Under the pieces are notes generated by a model. It ran no database searches and was not told the origin of the DNA. It worked only from the letters and a program-made list of their open reading frames with translations. The position numbers and the translations under genes are program-made. DNA of 64,000 bases from Sipunculus nudus (Eukaryota > Annelida > Sipuncula > Golfingiida > Sipunculidae): the NCBI GenBank assembly GCA_026874595.1, contig CM049309.1, forward strand, positions 12,574,576 through 12,638,575, written 5' to 3'. Positions 1 to 7,874 of the stretch are shown here, piece by piece. Each line of letters starts with the position of its first letter. Position 1 is the first letter of the stretch.

Positions 1-5
1 TTAGG

Positions 6-1208
6 TTAAAAAGGAAACTGTTTGTGAAACTGGCTGAGCACCGTCTGGGTCTGTTCAGCAGGGATGAGGGCCATGAGCTCCAGGGCATCTCTCATTCTCT
101 TGAGCGTTTCATAGTTGTCTCTGCCCGTGACCGTCAGAGTGAAGACTTCCATATCACCTACTTTCCTCCGCTTGTCCATCGTGGCACCGACCTGCGGAGC
201 CCCAAGACCTGTGGCTTTTCTTTTCTGGCCCGCCTGTGGACCTGTCTTCTCATCCACCCGACGGTCCCGACCGGGGCAGGCACAGATTCGGACCTCGGCA
301 GACTGTCTGCCCAGCACTTGCCCCTGGTGTTCCAGCGTGAAGATGACCCTGAGAGGGCGTCTGTTCAGTCCACCCACACAGGAAGAGAAGCACATGAACT
401 GGTAGAGGTTGGTGATCCATTGGTTACCCGCTTGTGGTGTCTGATGAGATATAATGACTGACTGCCTGCGCGTTTCGGGGTCCTCGTAGTACCGGGAAAG
501 TGAATGTTCGCATCGCAGCAGGTGGGATGGTGCTGGGTGGTTGTCGTTGAACTCGCTTGTACCGGCGTGGTTTGGACATCGGGTGACGATCTCCTGCACG
601 TTGTCCGGTTTGACATAGACAGGCATGGCTCTGATAATACTACCACTGGGAGGTGGGGTGGCCGTGGTGAACTTGACCGGACAAGCATTGGCCATGCGCA
701 CATAGAGTTTATTCAGAGCTGGTGAGTAGGTCCAGTTGGCAGATTTGGTGTCCTTGACTGGCTGTTCGAAACCCACCTGGAAGCCGTAGTGGCCTGGGTA
801 TGCCGTGGCAGACGGCAGGTAGTGCTGCTGACCTGTGGCTGGAGAAGCCTGCGGTGACGGGGTTGATGTGGTCAGGGGTACAGGGATTTGCGAGTCCGCT
901 GCTCTGTCACTCATGTCACGTGACGCATTGGCTTCCAGCAGATCCTGTACGCTGTCGGCATGAGTGTAATATTCTTCGGGATCCGTTTTCAGAAGATCGG
1001 CGTGTGGACGGCCGAGAACTCCCTCCACGTCCGCCGTGCTGAGTGGACAGAGGTCCTCCGAATCCGAACCGGAACTGAGCGAATGCCACAGCTGATCCAC
1101 CTCATCTGAAACACCGTATTGCTCGGTGTCTTCTAGCACAAACGCTGGTTGCTTTTTCGCCGGGCTGGTTTGAAGATCGGTCCGATGATAGTGCATGAAT
1201 GAAGTCAT
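6..1208 (-). CDS. p53: p53 tumour-suppressor-family transcription factor, copy p1 (intronless)
   Basis: A 400-residue nuclear transcription factor with full p53 layout. Residues 33-56 form an acidic transactivation region with a V37-xxx-W41-xx-L44 motif where MDM2 binds in human p53. Residues about 115-150 are rich in proline, serine and threonine. The DNA-binding domain runs from about 153 to 317, with zinc ligands C211, H214, C273 and C277 (human C176, H179, C238, C242) and DNA-contact R283 and R307 (human R248, R273). K329-R330-K331 and K346 to K349 form a bipartite nuclear signal, and 353-382 is the tetramerisation strand and helix. The protein ends 18 residues later with no SAM domain. 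The start is supported by an in-frame TGA two codons upstream of the ATG. Copy-specific residues include G32, N94, Y130, N174, D202-N203 and S254, making p1 one of the more divergent open copies. Confidence 0.95.
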   Translation of the reverse strand: MTSFMHYHRTDLQTSPAKKQPAFVLEDTEQYGVSDEVDQLWHSLSSGSDSEDLCPLSTADVEGVLGRPHADLLKTDPEEYYTHADSVQDLLEANASRDMSDRAADSQIPVPLTTSTPSPQASPATGQQHYLPSATAYPGHYGFQVGFEQPVKDTKSANWTYSPALNKLYVRMANACPVKFTTATPPPSGSIIRAMPVYVKPDNVQEIVTRCPNHAGTSEFNDNHPAPSHLLRCEHSLSRYYEDPETRRQSVIISHQTPQAGNQWITNLYQFMCFSSCVGGLNRRPLRVIFTLEHQGQVLGRQSAEVRICACPGRDRRVDEKTGPQAGQKRKATGLGAPQVGATMDKRRKVGDMEVFTLTVTGRDNYETLKRMRDALELMALIPAEQTQTVLSQFHKQFPF

Positions 1209-1288
1209 TTTTTTTCAGTTATTGTGAATAGCAGGATGTTGTTATGTGAAAAGCGGCTCGGATACTGCAGTCAATTACGGGAAGTGGG

Positions 1289-1296
1289 TATATATA
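1289..1296 (-). promoter_or_regulatory. TATA box of p1
   Basis: TATATATA on the minus strand, 81 bases upstream of the p1 ATG. The usual spacing of about 30 bases would put transcription start near 1260, giving a leader of roughly 50 bases that ends in an A-run directly before the ATG. The element is present in every unit at 80 to 82 bases; the small shifts come from the A-run being 6 to 8 bases long. Confidence 0.65.
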
Positions 1297-1357
1297 TTTG
1301 ACCATTGTATTTAAAGTGATAAGTATTTCCTGAAGAGCGGTCAGTTCATAAGGCGTT

Positions 1358-1432
1358 GTTGAGAGTAGATATCTAGCGCAGTCTGGTACTCGCCATCGCA
1401 GAACCTATTGGACACGGTCCATTACTCTCAAC
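1358..1432. repeat. 10-bp inverted repeat upstream of p1 promoter
   Basis: GTTGAGAGTA (1358-1367) and its exact reverse complement TACTCTCAAC (1423-1432) bracket 55 bases. The left arm overlaps the palindrome TAGATATCTA. This could form a stem-loop in DNA or in an upstream transcript. It recurs in the other units that I compared. No function is known to me. Confidence 0.5.
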
Positions 1433-1439
1433 CGATCAC

Positions 1440-1535
1440 ATCACAGGGCGTGGGAGGAATGATAAGGTCGGGGCGCCCGGTGCGGGCAGGGCCGTCCCGG
1501 TCCACTGCTTCTCACTCGGAACCGGGCAAGCCTCT
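1440..1535. promoter_or_regulatory. GC-rich islet upstream of p1 with KLF/Sp-like site and p53-type half-site
   Basis: A sharply GC-rich stretch in otherwise AT-rich spacer, about 150 bases beyond the TATA box. GGGCGTGGG (1446-1454) resembles KLF/Sp/EGR-type sites. GGGCAAGCCT (1524-1533) fits the p53 half-site rule RRRCWWGYYY. In the copies with substitutions (p2 GAGCAAGCCT, p16 GGACAAGCCT) the rule is still met. A lone half-site is expected by chance about once in 4 kb, so binding is only a suggestion. A short plus-strand frame crosses the islet (ATG 1459, stop at 1650, 63 codons); it is broken by TAG at 51099-51101 in S16 and is probably not a gene. Confidence 0.35.
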
Positions 1536-1642
1536 TGATTATCATTACCAGTGCTCAGTTAAGGGAAATGACTTCAAACGGAGACTTAAACAATCGCAAT
1601 GTTCTTGCAGTGTAACAGTGAGAAGATTATTACTCGGAGACC

Positions 1643-1654
1643 GCATTTAAATGC
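1643..1654. repeat. Perfect 12-bp palindrome
   Basis: GCATTTAAATGC equals its own reverse complement. It lies just beyond the GC-rich islet and recurs in the other units. Confidence 0.55.
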
Positions 1655-1984
1655 AGTTCAGAAAAGAGGGACAATCATCATTAATTCATGCAGTCGCTGG
1701 TATTTTGCCGCTGTTGCGCTGAAACTAAACAACCATTTTAATTATCCTAGTGATACATAATAAAATAACAACAATTCAGTACAAGTACACGTGATGAGGT
1801 TTATTTAACAGGTTTGACTCAAGTGAATGATATTTTTTTAATGAATTCTATTTGGGCCGAATCGAAAAAAAAAATCTTATCTTCTCGTAATGATTTCTAT
1901 TTTATGTGCTCCTCGATTAGAATTATAAAGGGTGACACTAAAATTACCATTTTAAACGTAAAATGTTCGAAAGATTTTTGGCTA

Positions 1985-2006
1985 TTTTTTTTTTTTTTTT
2001 TTTTTT
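1985..2006. repeat. Hypervariable T-tract followed by AG
   Basis: A run of 22 T then AG, about 780 bases upstream of the p1 ATG and 1.33 kb past the p2 stop. Read on the gene strand it is an A-run. Its length ranges from 16 to 26 across units while the flanks barely change. It could be a slippage tract, an old poly(A) tail of the founding retrocopy with a long 3' UTR, or a polypyrimidine-AG acceptor for a plus-strand transcript. I see no AATAAA within 30 bases upstream on the gene strand, which weakens the tail reading. Confidence 0.6.
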
Positions 2007-2560
2007 AGGCTCATGGATTGACAGCGGTGATGTCATCCGGTGTGGGCGAAGTAACCAGCGACTAGGATAACCGCTGAGGAAACAGCTTCCGTAACTGACA
2101 GGCTTTAATAAATTAACAACTATATTTGTTCTCTTCTCACACACACATTCACGCGCGCACATGCAGTGAATCAATTTTTAATATATTAATGCGCACGATA
2201 AGAATAAAGAGATATATACATATCACCAATTAACATATATATTTTACTGCAGTGTCGCTGAATATACGTCAGGTGAAGACATCATGCAGTTCTTACATCA
2301 AACATTGCCGGCAGTCTGACCGACACGCACATGCATGTAAAAGTTTAAACAAACCAAAATGAGTCGTCAAGAAAAATCGACAAGTAACATCCAAAAATGC
2401 AGTTACCAATAAAAATACATTTTAACCAACACCTGCAGAAATAAAAAAAAATTTCCTAACCGCTTTGATGTAATACCGAGCAAAAGATCAAAGGCTGTTG
2501 TTTGTAAATTTGATGAAATTCGGAATTTTATTTTTGGTTCACCAAAGGCAATATCAAAAC

Positions 2561-2572
2561 GATAACGTTATC
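2561..2572. repeat. Perfect 12-bp palindrome, polymorphic between units
   Basis: GATAACGTTATC is self-complementary here. In S2, S3, S5, S7, S10 and S12 the first base is A instead of G, and in S6 and S11 the centre is ATGTT, so the symmetry is not preserved. Confidence 0.5.
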
Positions 2573-2752
2573 AAAAATAACTCCGACAAATTCACATGGC
2601 ATTTTTATGTGTGACATTGAAAGTTTGGGTTGAGTTACAGAATTAATCGGAAACGAGCTCGATATACAGGAAAGCGGCCCTTCATTTTCATGTTCCGCTG
2701 CACTCTTGTAAAGGCCGAGGATTAATTTGCGGGAACAACTTTTGTTTTGCTA

Positions 2753-2766
2753 TTGTACCGGTACAA
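2753..2766. repeat. Perfect 14-bp palindrome
   Basis: TTGTACCGGTACAA is self-complementary and looks unchanged in the units I checked. It sits within a longer stretch (about 2740-2955) that is strikingly uniform between units. No known binding factor is assigned. Confidence 0.55.
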
Positions 2767-2928
2767 AAGGCGACTTTGTCTGGGCCTGCGTATTCAGAAA
2801 ATGAGATATCCTGGGTTCCATCATCTTTTAATAGTGGGCTTTATATTTTGCGGGATTTATTTCACGAGCCCCGGGCAAAGACTGCAACAAAGTATTCATG
2901 TTCGGAAAGCGCGTACTGCATTGAGTCT

Positions 2929-2940
2929 CTATATATATAG
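2929..2940. repeat. 12-bp TA palindrome
   Basis: CTATATATATAG is flanked by GAGTCT on the left and TCTC on the right. It is self-complementary and present in all spacers. Confidence 0.5.
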
Positions 2941-3027
2941 TCTCTTGTATTGATAATGATGTAATCGCATGATTTTAATAAGGAAAATGGGTTACCAGAA
3001 TTCGTAACAGACAGGATTTTCTGCATA

Positions 3028-3080
3028 TTTATTGAAGATAAATGACAATAATATCTGACAGTGGGTTGAAAATATTTATT
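3028..3080 (-). terminator. Candidate poly(A) signals of p2
   Basis: Two AATAAA hexamers on the gene strand lie 3' of p2: one at 3080-3075 and one at 3033-3028, about 260 and 306 bases past the stop. The nearer one keeps the same spacing in other units that I checked (for example 6413-6408 for p3 and 55952-55947 for p18). The surrounding DNA is AT-rich, so chance matches are possible. Confidence 0.5.
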
Positions 3081-3294
3081 ATAATATAATTGAATATGTC
3101 AAGCAAATGAAATAGTTTATGTAGCAACAATATTGACATAACCCGCAACAATTTACATGTACACAAGGATGTTAGAAAAATATTGTTATTTTAGTGGATC
3201 AACACGTAAAAGCACCGAGTGCACGAAATATAAGCATATACATAGATGTAATATATTATAGCACCTAAAGAGTTGTGAACCTAATATTTGAGGC

Positions 3295-3308
3295 GCTGCT
3301 CATGCAGC
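3295..3308. repeat. Short hairpin just 3' of p2
   Basis: GCTGC-TCAT-GCAGC forms a 5-bp stem with a 4-base loop about 30 bases past the p2 stop on the gene strand. The stem is weakened in S3, S4 and S9 (GCATC in place of GCAGC) and in S19 (a change in the loop region), so strict conservation is not seen. Confidence 0.4.
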
Positions 3309-3338
3309 AGGCATGCAGAATGTCCTCTGGAAATTAGG

Positions 3339-4541
3339 TTAAAAAGGAAACTGTTTGTGAAACTGGCTGAGCACCGTCTGGGTCTGTTCAGCAGGGATGA
3401 GGGCCATGAGCTCCAGGGCATCTCTCATTCTCTTGAGCGTTTCATAGTTGTCTCTGCCCGTGACCGTCAGAGTGAAGACTTCCATATCACCTACTTTCCT
3501 CCGCTTGTCCATCGTGGCACCGACCTGCGGAGCCCCAAGACCTGTGGCTTTTCTTTTCTGGCCCGCCTGTGGACCTGTCTTCTCATCCACCCGACGGTCC
3601 CGACCGGGGCAGGCACAGATTCGGACCTCGGCAGACTGTCTGCCCAGCACTTGCCCCTGGTGTTCCAGCGTGAAGATGACCCTGAGAGGGCGTCTGTTCA
3701 GTCCACCCACACAGGAAGAGAAGCACATGAACTGGTAGAGGTTGGTGATCCATTGGTTACCCGCTTGTGGTGTCTGATGAGGTATAATGACTGACTGCCT
3801 GAGCGTTTCGGGGTCCTCGTAGTACCGGGAAAGTGAATGTTCGCATCGCAGCAGGTGGGATGGTGCTGGGTGGTTGTCGTTGAACTCGCTTGTACCGGCG
3901 TGGTTTGGACATCGGGTGACGATCTCCTGCACGTGTTCCGGCTTGACATAGACAGGCATGGCTCTGATAATACTACCGCTGGGAGGTGGGGTGGCCGTGG
4001 TGAACTTGACCGGACAAGCAGTGGCCATGCGCACATAGAGTTTATTCAGAGCTGGTGAGTAGGTCCAGTTGGCAGATTTGGTGTCCTTGACTGGCTGTTC
4101 GAAACCCACCTGGAAGCCGTAGTGGCCTGGGTATGCCGTGGCAGACGGCAGGGAGTGCTGCTGGCCTGTGGCTGGAGAAGCCTGCGGTGACGGGGTTGAT
4201 GTGGTCAGGGGTACAGGGATTTGCGAGTCCGCTGCTCTGTCACTCATGTCACGTGACGCATTGGCTTCCAGCAGATCCTGTACGCTGTCGGCATGAGTGT
4301 AATATTCTTCGTGATCCGTTTTCAGAAGATCGGCGTGTGGACGGCCGAGAACTCCCTCCACGTCCGCCGTGCTGAGTGGACAGAGGTCCTCCGAATCCGA
4401 ACCGGAACTGAGCGAATGCCACAGCTGATCCACCTCATCTGAAACATCCTATTGCTCGGTGTCTTCTAGCTCAAACGCTGGTTGCTTTTTCGCCGGGCTG
4501 GTTTGAAGATCGGTCCGATGATAGTGCATGAATGAAGTCAT
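3339..4541 (-). pseudogene. p53: p53 copy p2, nonsense mutation at codon 31
   Basis: The locus has full length (1203 bases) but TAC for Y31 has become TAG, just before the transactivation motif. Codons 32 to 400 stay open. The first in-frame ATG after the stop is M99, so initiation there would give a protein of about 302 residues with intact DNA-binding and tetramerisation domains and no transactivation motif, similar in layout to delta-N p53/p63 forms. Other changes are V24E, P77H, D94N and R247L. The first three match p5, while the AAG codon for K200 matches p14 to p20, so p2 looks like a mosaic. It could also be a plain dead copy. Confidence 0.85.
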
Positions 4542-6671
4542 TTTTTTTCAGTTATTGTGAATAGCAGGATGTTGTTATGTGAAAAGCGGCTCGGATACTG
4601 CAGTCAATTACGGGAAGTGGGTATATATATTTGACCATTGTATTTAAAGTGATAAGTATTTCCTGAAGAGCGGTCAGTTCATAAGGCGTTGTTGAGAGTA
4701 GATATCTAGCGCAGTCTGGTACTCGCCATCGCAGAACCTATTGGACACGGTCCATTACTCTCAACCCATCACATCACAGGGCGTGGGAGGAATGATTAGG
4801 TCGGGGCGCCCGGTGCGGGCAGGGCCGTCCCGGTCCACTGCTTCTCACTCGGAACCGAGCAAGCCTCTTGATTATCATTACCAGTGCTCAGTTAAGGGAA
4901 ATGACTTCAAACGGAGACTTAAACAATCGCAATGTTCTTGCAGTGTAACAGTGAGAAGATTATTACTCGGAGACCGCATTTAAATGCAGTTCAGAAAAGA
5001 GGGACAATCATCATTAATTCATGCAGTCGCTGGTATTTTGCCGCTGTTGCGCTGAAACTAAACAACCATTTTAATTATCCTAGTGATACATAATAAAATA
5101 ACAACAATTCAGTACAAGTACACGTGATGAGGTTTATTTAACAGGTTTGACTCAAGTGAATAATATTTTTTTAATGAATTCTTTTTGGGCCGAATCGAAA
5201 AAAAAAATCTTATCTTCTCGTAATGATTTCTATTTTATGTGCTCCTCGATTAGAATTATAAAGGGTGACACTAAAATTACCATTTTAAACGTAAAATGTT
5301 CGAAAGATTTTTGGCTATTTTTTTTTTTTTTTTTTTTTAGGCTCATGGATTGACAGCGGTGATGTCATCCGGTGTGGGCGAAGTAACCAGCGACTAGGAT
5401 AACCGCTGAGGAAACAGCTTCCGTAACTGACAGGCTTTAATAAATTAACAACTATATTTGTTCTCTTCTCACACACACATTCACGCGCGCACATGCAGTG
5501 AATCAATTTTTAATATATTAATGCGCAAGATAAGAATAAAGAGATATATACATATCACCAATTAACATATATATTTTACTGCAGTGTCGCTGAATATACG
5601 TCAGGTGAAGACATCATGCAGTTCTTACATCAAACATTGCCGGCAGTCTGACCGACACGCACATGCATGTAAAAGTTTAAACAAACCAAAATGAGTCGTC
5701 AAGAAAAATCGACAAGTAACATCCAAAAATGCAGTTACCAATAAAAATACCTTTTAACCAATACCTGCAGAAATAAAAAAAAAAATTCCTAACCGCTTTG
5801 ATGTAATACCGAGCAAAAGATCAAAGGCTGTTGTTTGTAAATTTGATGAAATTCGGAATTTTATTTTTGGTTCACCAAAGGCAATATCAAAACAATAACG
5901 TTATCAAAAATAACTCCGACAAATTCACATGGCATTTTTATGTGTGACATTGAAAGTTTGGGTTGAGTTACAGAATTAATCGGAAACGAGCTCGATATAC
6001 AGGAAAGCGGCCCTTCATTTTCATGTTCCGCTGCACTCTTGTAAAGGCCGAGGATTAATTTGCGGGAACAACTTTTGTTTTGCTATTGTACCGGTACAAA
6101 AGGCGACTTTGTCTGGGCCTGCGTATTCAGAAAACGAGATATCCTGGGTTCCATCATCTTTTAATAGTGGGCTTTATATTTTGCGGGATTTATTTCACGA
6201 GCCCCGGGCAAAGACTGCAACAAAGTATTCATGTTCGGAAAGCGCGTACTGCATTGAGTCTCTATATATATAGTCTCTTGTATTGATAATGATGTAATCG
6301 CATGATTTTAATAAGGAAAATGGGTTACCAGAATTCGTAACAGACAGGATTTTCTCCATATTTATTGAAGATAAATGACAATAATATCTGACAGTGGGTT
6401 GAAAATATTTATTATAATATAATTGAATATGTCAAGCAAATGAAATAGTTTATGTAGCAACAATATTGACATAACCCGCAACAATTTACATGTACACAAG
6501 GATGTTAGAAAAATATTGTTATTTTAGTGGATCAACACGTAAAAGCACCGAGTGCACGAAATATAAGCAAATACATAGATGTAATATATTTTAGCACCTA
6601 AAGAGTTGTGAACCTAATATTTGAGGCGCTGCTCATGCAGCAGGCATGCAGAATGTCCTCTGGAAATTAGG
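4542..6671. repeat. Spacer S2 between p2 and p3
   Basis: 2130 bases with the same order of elements as S1. The T-tract has 21 T (5318-5338). The p53-type half-site reads GAGCAAGCCT. Near the right end it has ATATATTTTAG where most spacers have ATATATTATAG, a variant shared only with S8. Confidence 0.9.
4622..4629 (-). promoter_or_regulatory. TATA box of p2
   Basis: TATATATA 81 bases upstream of the p2 ATG. The promoter looks intact although the frame is broken. Confidence 0.6.
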
Positions 6672-7874
6672 TTAAAAAGAAAACTGTTTGTGAAACTGGC
6701 TGAGCACCGTCTGGGTCTGTTCAGCAGGGATGAGGGCCATGAGCTCCAGGGCATCTCTCATTCTCTTGAGCGTTTCATAGTTGTCTCTGCCCGTGACCGT
6801 CAGAGTGAAGACTTCCATATCACCTACTTTCCTCCGCTTGTCCATCGTGGCACCGACCTGCGGAGCCCCAAGACCTGTGGCTTTTCTTTTCTGGCCCGCC
6901 TGTGGACCTGTCTTCTCATCCACCCGACGGTCCCGACCGGGGCAGGCACAGATTCGGACCTCGGCAGACTGTCTGCCCAGCACTTGCCCCTGGTGTTCCA
7001 GCGTGAAGATGACCCTGAGAGGGCGTCTGTTCAGTCCACCCACACAGGAAGAGAAGCACATGAACTGGTAGAGGTTGGTGATCCATTGGTTACCCGCTTG
7101 TGGTGTCTCATGAGGTATAATGACTGACTGCCTGCGCGTTTCGGGGTCCTCGTAGTACCGGGAAAGTGAATGTTCGCATCGCAGCAGGTGGGATGGTGCT
7201 GGGTGGTTGTCGTTGAACTCGCTTGTACCGGCGTGGTTTGGACATCGGGTGACGATCTCCTGCACGTGTTCCGGTTTGACATAGACAGGCATGGCTCTCA
7301 TAATACTACCGCTGGGAGGTGGGGTGGCCGTGGTGAACTTGACCGGACAAGCAGTGGCCATGCGCACATAGAGTTTATTCAGAGCTGGTGAGTAGGTCCA
7401 GTTGGCAGATTTGGTGTCCTTGACTGGCTGTTCGAAACCCACCTGGAAGCCGTAGTAGCCTGGGTATGCCGTGGCAGACGGCAGGGAGTGCTGCTGGCCT
7501 GTGGCTGGAGAAGCCTGCGGTGACGGGGTTGATGTGGTCAGGGGTACAGGGATTTGCGAGTCCGCTGCTCTGTCACTCATGTCACGTGACGCATCGGCTT
7601 CCAGCAGATCCTGTACGCTGTCGGCATGAGTGTAATATTCTTCGGGATCCGTTTTCAGAAGATCGGCGTGTGGACGGCCGAGAACTCCCTCCACGTCCGC
7701 CGTGCTGAGTGGACAGAGGTCCTCCGAATCCGAACCGGAACTGAGCGAATGCCACAGCTGATCCACCTCATCTGAAACATCGTTTTGCTCGGTGTCTTCT
7801 AGCACAAACGCTGGTTGCTTTTTCGCCGGGCTGGTTTGAAGATTGGTCCGATGATAGTGCATGAATGAAGTCAT
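6672..7874 (-). CDS. p53: p53 copy p3 (intronless, open)
   Basis: A complete 400-residue p53 frame with all zinc ligands and DNA-contact arginines. Distinguishing residues are N11, N31, Y140, M192, E256 (Q in most copies) and S399. The Q256E change is shared only with p9 and identifies p3 as the closest relative of the patch at p9. M192 replaces isoleucine at the place of human V157 in the DNA-binding core, a mild change. S399 near the C-terminus is shared with p6, p7, p9, p11 and p12. Confidence 0.94.
   Translation of the reverse strand: MTSFMHYHRTNLQTSPAKKQPAFVLEDTEQNDVSDEVDQLWHSLSSGSDSEDLCPLSTADVEGVLGRPHADLLKTDPEEYYTHADSVQDLLEADASRDMSDRAADSQIPVPLTTSTPSPQASPATGQQHSLPSATAYPGYYGFQVGFEQPVKDTKSANWTYSPALNKLYVRMATACPVKFTTATPPPSGSIMRAMPVYVKPEHVQEIVTRCPNHAGTSEFNDNHPAPSHLLRCEHSLSRYYEDPETRRQSVIIPHETPQAGNQWITNLYQFMCFSSCVGGLNRRPLRVIFTLEHQGQVLGRQSAEVRICACPGRDRRVDEKTGPQAGQKRKATGLGAPQVGATMDKRRKVGDMEVFTLTVTGRDNYETLKRMRDALELMALIPAEQTQTVLSQFHKQFSF

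Larger units (their letters stand above)
1209..3338. repeat. Spacer S1 between p1 and p2
   Basis: A 2130-base AT-rich spacer, used as the reference for the others. From left to right it holds the p1 5' leader and TATA box, a GC-rich islet (about 1440-1535), an E-box CACGTG (1788-1793), a run of 22 T (1985-2006) followed by AG, a CRE-like TGATGTCA (2028-2035) and (CA)5 (2138-2147). It also contains several perfect palindromes and the p2 poly(A) signals. The open frames in it are short and mostly lack a conserved ATG, so I call no second gene. It has the ATGATTTCT form near 1890 that marks spacers S1 to S13. Confidence 0.9.

Noticed and set aside
365-703. Alternate-frame minus-strand frames inside p53 copies
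   Set aside because: They overlap the p53 frame, begin and end differently between copies, and are explained as shadows.
1408-1650. 80-codon plus-strand frame upstream of each gene
   Set aside because: The full frame begins at TTG; the ATG version is only 63 codons, is interrupted in S16, and its uniformity is no greater than that of the rest of the spacer.
1900-2030. tRNA or small RNA gene around the T-tract
   Set aside because: The T-run could end a polymerase III transcript, but I see no A/B box pair or cloverleaf upstream of it.
2747-2953. 68-codon plus-strand frame in each spacer
   Set aside because: It begins at TTG, and its only internal ATG is lost in units with AAAACGAG for AAAATGAG, so it is unlikely to be translated.
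3025-3338. Poly(A) tail directly 3' of the p53 gene as a retrocopy mark
   Set aside because: No A-run follows the AATAAA signals on the gene strand; the only long A-run lies 1.33 kb past the stop.
3288-3794. 168-codon plus-strand frame antisense to the p53 3' end, repeated in most units
   Set aside because: It is a shadow of the highly uniform p53 coding sequence, opens without an ATG, is broken in p8 and p13, and resembles no protein family I know.
3339-4433. A 364-residue p2 protein starting at codon 37
   Set aside because: The start would be GTG, which is not a usual eukaryotic start; the first in-frame ATG after the stop is M99.
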